A stretch of 64,000 nt of DNA from Pectinatus haikarae (GTDB lineage: Bacteria > Bacillota > Negativicutes > Selenomonadales > Selenomonadaceae), in the NCBI RefSeq assembly GCF_015732185.1, contig NZ_WIQM01000016.1:465001-529000 (forward strand), given 5' to 3'. The notes under the pieces were generated by a model that was not told the origin of the DNA, did no database searches, and saw only the letters and a list, made by a program, of their open reading frames with translations. Below are positions 60,982 to 64,000 of the stretch, in pieces (position 1 is the first letter of the stretch; each line of letters opens with the position of its first letter). A program made the translations under genes and the position numbers.

Positions 60982-61230
60982 CCTATTCAGAGCTTTAAGG
61001 ACGATATTAGCAACAATCTTATCGAAGCTTTTAACAACCGTTTCAAGGCTTGGTATAAAACCAAACGTGGCTTTCATTCTTTTCACTCTGCTAATGCTAC
61101 TATTTCTGTTTTTGTCTTCTTTTTCAACTTCATGCGCCCTCATACTGGTCTTAATCATTTAACTCCTGCTCAAGTTGCCGGAGCTAACTATAATCCCAAT
61201 ATGAAAAACTTGTTTTCTTTAGCAAGTTGA
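60982..61230 (+). pseudogene. IS6-like transposase, C-terminal fragment
   Basis: The last 80 codons of a transposase closely related to the intact copy at 62361-63401: QSFKDDISNNLIEAFNNRFK, AWYKTKRGFHSFHSANATIS, PHTGLNHLTPAQVAGANY. The right end of that element can be followed to about 61292 (TTAACAGAGCCGATTA, matching the end of the intact copy). The 5' part is lost at the IS3 edge. The adjoining 61293-61465 gap holds only a small stem (GGTGTATAT/ATATACACACC) before the RadC chimera. Confidence 0.88.
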
Positions 61231-61465
61231 TAAAATTTAGTGCTTTTCTACAGAAACATTAGCTATCTTTTCATTTTTACTTAACAGAGCCGATTATTAT
61301 ATACTATTCATTGTTTTTTTTACAGATAAAGTACAATTTTATTTGGCTGTTATGTCCTGTCTGTCCAAGAATTTTATGGTGTATATCGTACTTAAAAGTG
61401 TTATATACACACCTTTTTTTGACCGGACATGCCGGACATAAAGCAGGAAGTATTGAGATTTCTCC

Positions 61466-62236
61466 TTAACCGGTACTTTCTTTTCGCTGCTTCATACTGA
61501 GTGAACCATATCTGCCGATGATTATATGATCCAGCAGAGGAATACCAATTATTTTGCCAACAACGGTCAGTCTTTTTGTGACGGCCTTATCTTCTTCACT
61601 GGGTGCGCTGTCACCTGACGGATGATTATGGGCAAGAGCAATATAAACATCTCGTTTTACAATATGCCCATCACAACGAACATGGTAATGAATGGCATCC
61701 ATAAAAACAACGGCATATACCTCTGCTAATGGTCTTTCCTGCCATTCTTTAACTAAGGGCATTATCTTGTCTGTTATACGACTGATAGTGCTGTCAGATA
61801 TTTCCAGGCCATATAAATTTTGCATATGCGATTCTATATCACTGGTAGTCATTCCTTTGGCATACATAGAAATAATTTTTTCTTCCATATCCTGAGTGAC
61901 AGTGTTCTGATATTTCTTTACAATCTGTGGTTCATATTCGCCATTACGATCTCGTGGAACAGCAAGATTCATATCTCCATAACTCGTATGCATTGTTTTA
62001 TTGGAATGTCCATTTCTGGAATTGCCAGTTTCTTTATTTTTATAGTCATATTTACTGTAGCCAAGAGATTCATCCAATTCACCATCAAGAGCACCTTCCA
62101 ATAAAACAGACATCATATCCCTCATGACATTTTTAACATCTGCACCATCACGAACATTGGTATTAGTATCCTTTAAATAATTTTTCATCATTTCCCGCAT
62201 TGCTGCTTTTTGGGTACTTTCATTTTTCCTGCTCAT
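61466..62236 (-). CDS. Chimera: IS256 transposase N-terminus fused in frame to RadC JAMM domain
   Basis: A 256-residue open frame. Residues 1 to about 199 are an IS256 (mutator) transposase: [80 protein letters not shown] (first catalytic Asp). At [10 protein letters not shown] the sequence becomes the C-terminal RadC domain: [20 protein letters not shown] with the JAMM His-x-His and Asp, then [20 protein letters not shown]. The rest of the transposase (second Asp, Glu) is absent. GGAGG precedes the ATG at 62236. No stop interrupts the junction. Confidence 0.88.
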   Translation of the reverse strand: MSRKNESTQKAAMREMMKNYLKDTNTNVRDGADVKNVMRDMMSVLLEGALDGELDESLGYSKYDYKNKETGNSRNGHSNKTMHTSYGDMNLAVPRDRNGEYEPQIVKKYQNTVTQDMEEKIISMYAKGMTTSDIESHMQNLYGLEISDSTISRITDKIMPLVKEWQERPLAEVYAVVFMDAIHYHVRCDGHIVKRDVYIALAHNHPSGDSAPSEEDKAVTKRLTVVGKIIGIPLLDHIIIGRYGSLSMKQRKESTG

Positions 62237-62262
62237 AAATAAAACCTCCAAACTGATTTTAT

Positions 62263-63452
62263 CGTATTGTAAAGTTAAATGAAAGTTGAGGACTCGTCAG
62301 CCCTTCTGGTACAATAGTTTTATCACAAACACTGTACCTCCCGAAAGGAGACGAGTCCTCATGACAAAATCATATCAGATTTGCTGTCCAAAATGCAACA
62401 ACCATCAAAACTTTTATCGTTATGGCAAAGATAAAGATGCAAACCAAAAATATCTTTGCCGTGTATGCGGGCATCAATTTGTACCATATGCCAATACAAC
62501 CGGCAAATCAGGAAGGCCACGCATACGTTCTTACCCAATTTGCCCTATCTGCGGGAAGGCCATGTTTCTTCATCATGAACACAAATATTATTCAAACTAC
62601 CAATGTGGTGACAAGAAATGCGGTCATTCCCTTTTTGTCCCAAAACAAGCTGCTATTACAGCACCTTCTATGTCGAAATTGTCAGGAAAAACCAATTTCA
62701 AGCGAATGCGTTATCCTATGCATGTTATTCTGACAGCATTGTCAATGTTTTATTTAGGCAAGAATTCTTTCCGCAATATTGCTCTTATTATGCGTACGGT
62801 CATGAATATTCAGCTTTCTCACACCACCATCAGCAACTGGTGTACGAAATTTGCCCCTTTGTTTCACAACATTGCACTTGAATTGATACCAACGCTCAAT
62901 TTCGACTCCGATGAATGGCACGCGGACGAAACCGTGGTGAAAATCCGTGGCATGAAATATTATCTTTGGTTAATTGTGGACAGCGAAACACGTTTTGTCC
63001 TCGGCTTTCATCTTTCCAAACACCGGGATAGTCCTCAGGCTTTTTCCTTGCTTAATTCCGTTAAGCACCTTGGCAAACCCAGAGCCATTGTAACCGACCG
63101 TTACAGTGCCTACAAAGTTCCTGTAAAAGCAGTGCTGAACATCAAACATATCCGTGTCCACAGCTTCAGTGACGATATCACCAACAACCTGATCGAATGC
63201 TTTAACAAGCAGTTCAAAGCATGGTATAAAACCAAACAGGGATTTTCTTCTTTCAATTCCGCCAACAACCCTATCGCCGTTTTTCTCTTTTTTTACAATT
63301 TTGTCCGGCCTCATTCCGCTCTTAACAGTTTGACTCCGGCACAAGTTGCAGGGCTCAATCTTTCTGCCAGAAGTAAACACAAGCTTTTGTTCGTTGCTTG
63401 AAGTATTTGGCTGTTTCTGTTTGTTAATCTTTCATGTTTACTTTACAAAGCC
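62263..63452 (+). mobile_element. Complete IS6-like insertion sequence with 8-bp target duplication
   Basis: A 1190-bp element flanked by GATTTTAT on both sides (62255-62262 and 63453-63460), the 8-bp duplication typical of IS6 insertions. The ends match as inverted repeats: CGTATTGTAAAGTTAA and GGCTTTGTAAAGTAAA. It is inserted in the 5' flank of the IS256/RadC chimera. Intact transposase and clean duplication suggest a recent insertion. Confidence 0.88.
62361..63401 (+). CDS. IS6/IS240-type DDE transposase with zinc-finger N-terminus
   Basis: A 346-residue transposase. The N-terminal part has paired zinc-finger-like knuckles (CCPKCNNHQNFYRYG, CRVCGHQF, CPICGK, CGDKKCGHSLF), longer than the usual IS26-type enzyme. 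An HTH region follows, then the DDE core: DSDEWHADETVVKIRGMKYY (first Asp), AIVTDRYSAY (second Asp) and SDDITNNLIECFNKQFKAWY (Glu). HSALNSLTPAQVAG closes it. AAAGGAG precedes the ATG at 62361; the frame from 62286 is longer but starts in the element's leader. Confidence 0.92.
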   Translation: MTKSYQICCPKCNNHQNFYRYGKDKDANQKYLCRVCGHQFVPYANTTGKSGRPRIRSYPICPICGKAMFLHHEHKYYSNYQCGDKKCGHSLFVPKQAAITAPSMSKLSGKTNFKRMRYPMHVILTALSMFYLGKNSFRNIALIMRTVMNIQLSHTTISNWCTKFAPLFHNIALELIPTLNFDSDEWHADETVVKIRGMKYYLWLIVDSETRFVLGFHLSKHRDSPQAFSLLNSVKHLGKPRAIVTDRYSAYKVPVKAVLNIKHIRVHSFSDDITNNLIECFNKQFKAWYKTKQGFSSFNSANNPIAVFLFFYNFVRPHSALNSLTPAQVAGLNLSARSKHKLLFVA

Positions 63453-63460
63453 GATTTTAT

Positions 63461-63593
63461 ATTACATCAGCTTGAAGGTTTACACAATCTATGAAGAAGT
63501 CCCAGAGATTTTTCACACACCCCCAAAACACCAAACTCTATATGAATTAAGGCTTCTTAAAATAATTAATATTATAAAAACTATAGGGTACAC
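63461..63593. other. Displaced IS256 flank and spacer
   Basis: When the IS6-like element and one duplication are removed, this sequence joins the 5' flank of the IS256 chimera: on the minus strand a GGGACTTCTTCATAGATTGTG stretch by eye near 63490-63510, plausible as IS256 end and promoter region. The ORF on the plus strand here is not gene-like. Confidence 0.4.
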
Positions 63594-63760
63594 ACTCTTA
63601 ATCAACCATTCTGGATTCTTATTTTCGGTGGATCACCAATAAAAAAGGCATCTCAAATCCGAGAAGCCTTTTTTATTGCCCTGTATTTTATTTTTGTACC
63701 TTATCAAGTTCTCAACGATCGATTAAAGCCGTTCCGTTTTGATAAAAATAAGGCATTTAT
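63594..63760 (+). repeat. Decayed second copy of tRNA-Lys 3' end, terminator and flank
   Basis: ACTCTTAATCA (63594-63604), then GGTGGATCACCA ending at 63638, match the tRNA-Lys anticodon loop to 3' end with the T-arm mutated. ATCCGAGAAGCCTTTTTT follows as after the real tRNA. TTTTTGTACCTTATCA and CCGTTTTGATAAAAATAA then parallel the sequence between the tRNA terminator and the integrase stop. It is a degenerate direct repeat of 59094-59255, the mark of an old attachment site. Confidence 0.8.
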
Positions 63761-63891
63761 AATTCTTTTTGCGTTCTTAAAAATACGAAGCGAAAATTCA
63801 TCCAAATTATCCTAAATATGGCAATTATCACATATTTCTCAGCAGTTAAGCAATTATGCCAGTGTTTTTTGTTATATTTAAATATAAAAAT

Positions 63892-64000
63892 CTATCTATT
63901 TATAAGGGAAATATTCGGTGCAATAGCTGAATATCCCACTCCTTCACGCGGCCGTTCCATCCAAACCACAACTGTATCTCTCCATTTCAGATAATGTGCT
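63892..64000 (-). CDS. C-terminal end of an unidentified gene, runs off the right edge
   Basis: An open minus-strand frame of 35 codons with no start in the window. It reads AHYLKWRDTVVVWMERPREG then VGYSAIAPNISLINR and ends at TAG (63894-63892). Its codon use looks coding, but it is too short to name. The gap 63761-63891 before it is AT-rich and shows nothing else. Confidence 0.45.
   Translation of the reverse strand, partial: AHYLKWRDTVVVWMERPREGVGYSAIAPNISLINR

Noticed and set aside
63346-63642. A 98-codon plus-strand frame after the IS6-like transposase
   Set aside because: It spans the IS end, the target duplication, spacer and the decayed tRNA copy; it is not a gene.
1-64000. CRISPR arrays, rRNA genes, restriction systems or prophage structural genes
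   Set aside because: I looked for regularly spaced repeats and for hallmark proteins and saw none; the only mobile material is the IS and integrase debris at 59-64 kb.

Overview
The window reads as a chromosomal segment of a low-GC, anaerobic Firmicute, most likely a Negativicute (diderm Firmicute) near Selenomonas/Pectinatus. Three things point that way. There is a Bacillus-type housekeeping gene order (yaaO-tmk / yaaR-holB-ricT-trmN6-rsmI-metG-tatD-yabE-rnmV-ksgA). There is a Selenomonas-ruminantium-type lysine/ornithine decarboxylase of the alanine-racemase fold, whose products decorate peptidoglycan in that group. The fermentation genes are ferredoxin-linked. The genus is a guess; the class is moderately secure.

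Left part (1-12.7 kb): a T-box-controlled pheA-aroF operon, tRNA-Leu(CAA) with a consensus promoter and a terminator, exonuclease III, then the housekeeping block on the minus strand. Next (12.8-28.9 kb) a catabolic insert lies inside the block that is contiguous in Bacillus between tmk and yaaR. It holds a minus-strand L-sorbose PTS operon (EIIA-EIIB-EIIC-EIID-sorE-RpiR-sorD) and a plus-strand 2-oxoacid fermentation operon (orphan NitT/TauT-type binding protein, 2-hydroxyacid dehydrogenase, iorA, iorB, ADP-forming acyl-CoA synthetase, aldehyde dehydrogenase, Fe-alcohol dehydrogenase). The second operon has a two-state attenuator-like leader. The block resumes with tmk and a fold-I decarboxylase (yaaO), followed by an overlooked small membrane protein and the fold-III lysine/ornithine decarboxylase, which has a structured leader and a possible leader peptide.

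Middle part (33-42 kb): an enolase-superfamily enzyme in one operon with an SsuABC-like ABC transporter, then an inositol cluster (iolE-like, AraC regulator, sugar-porter MFS, iolG-like) with shared AraC-type direct repeats. From 42 to 58.5 kb there are redox and transport genes (DUF1638, aldo/keto reductase, nitroreductase, LUD, QueG-like, TetR plus quinone oxidoreductase, LysE/LysR pair). A frameshifted organophosphate antiporter stands divergent to an intact PhnD-like sensor/kinase/regulator trio resembling Pgt/Uhp signalling, and a TetR-EmrA-EmrB efflux operon follows.

Right part (59-64 kb): tRNA-Lys(CTT) is an old integration site. Downstream of it lie a decapitated integrase, a dead IS3 element, a truncated IS6-like transposase, an IS256 transposase fused in frame to a RadC JAMM domain, and a complete IS6-like element with an 8-bp target duplication. 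About 4.5 kb away is a decayed second copy of the tRNA-Lys 3' end with its terminator and flank. No CRISPR array or rRNA was seen.
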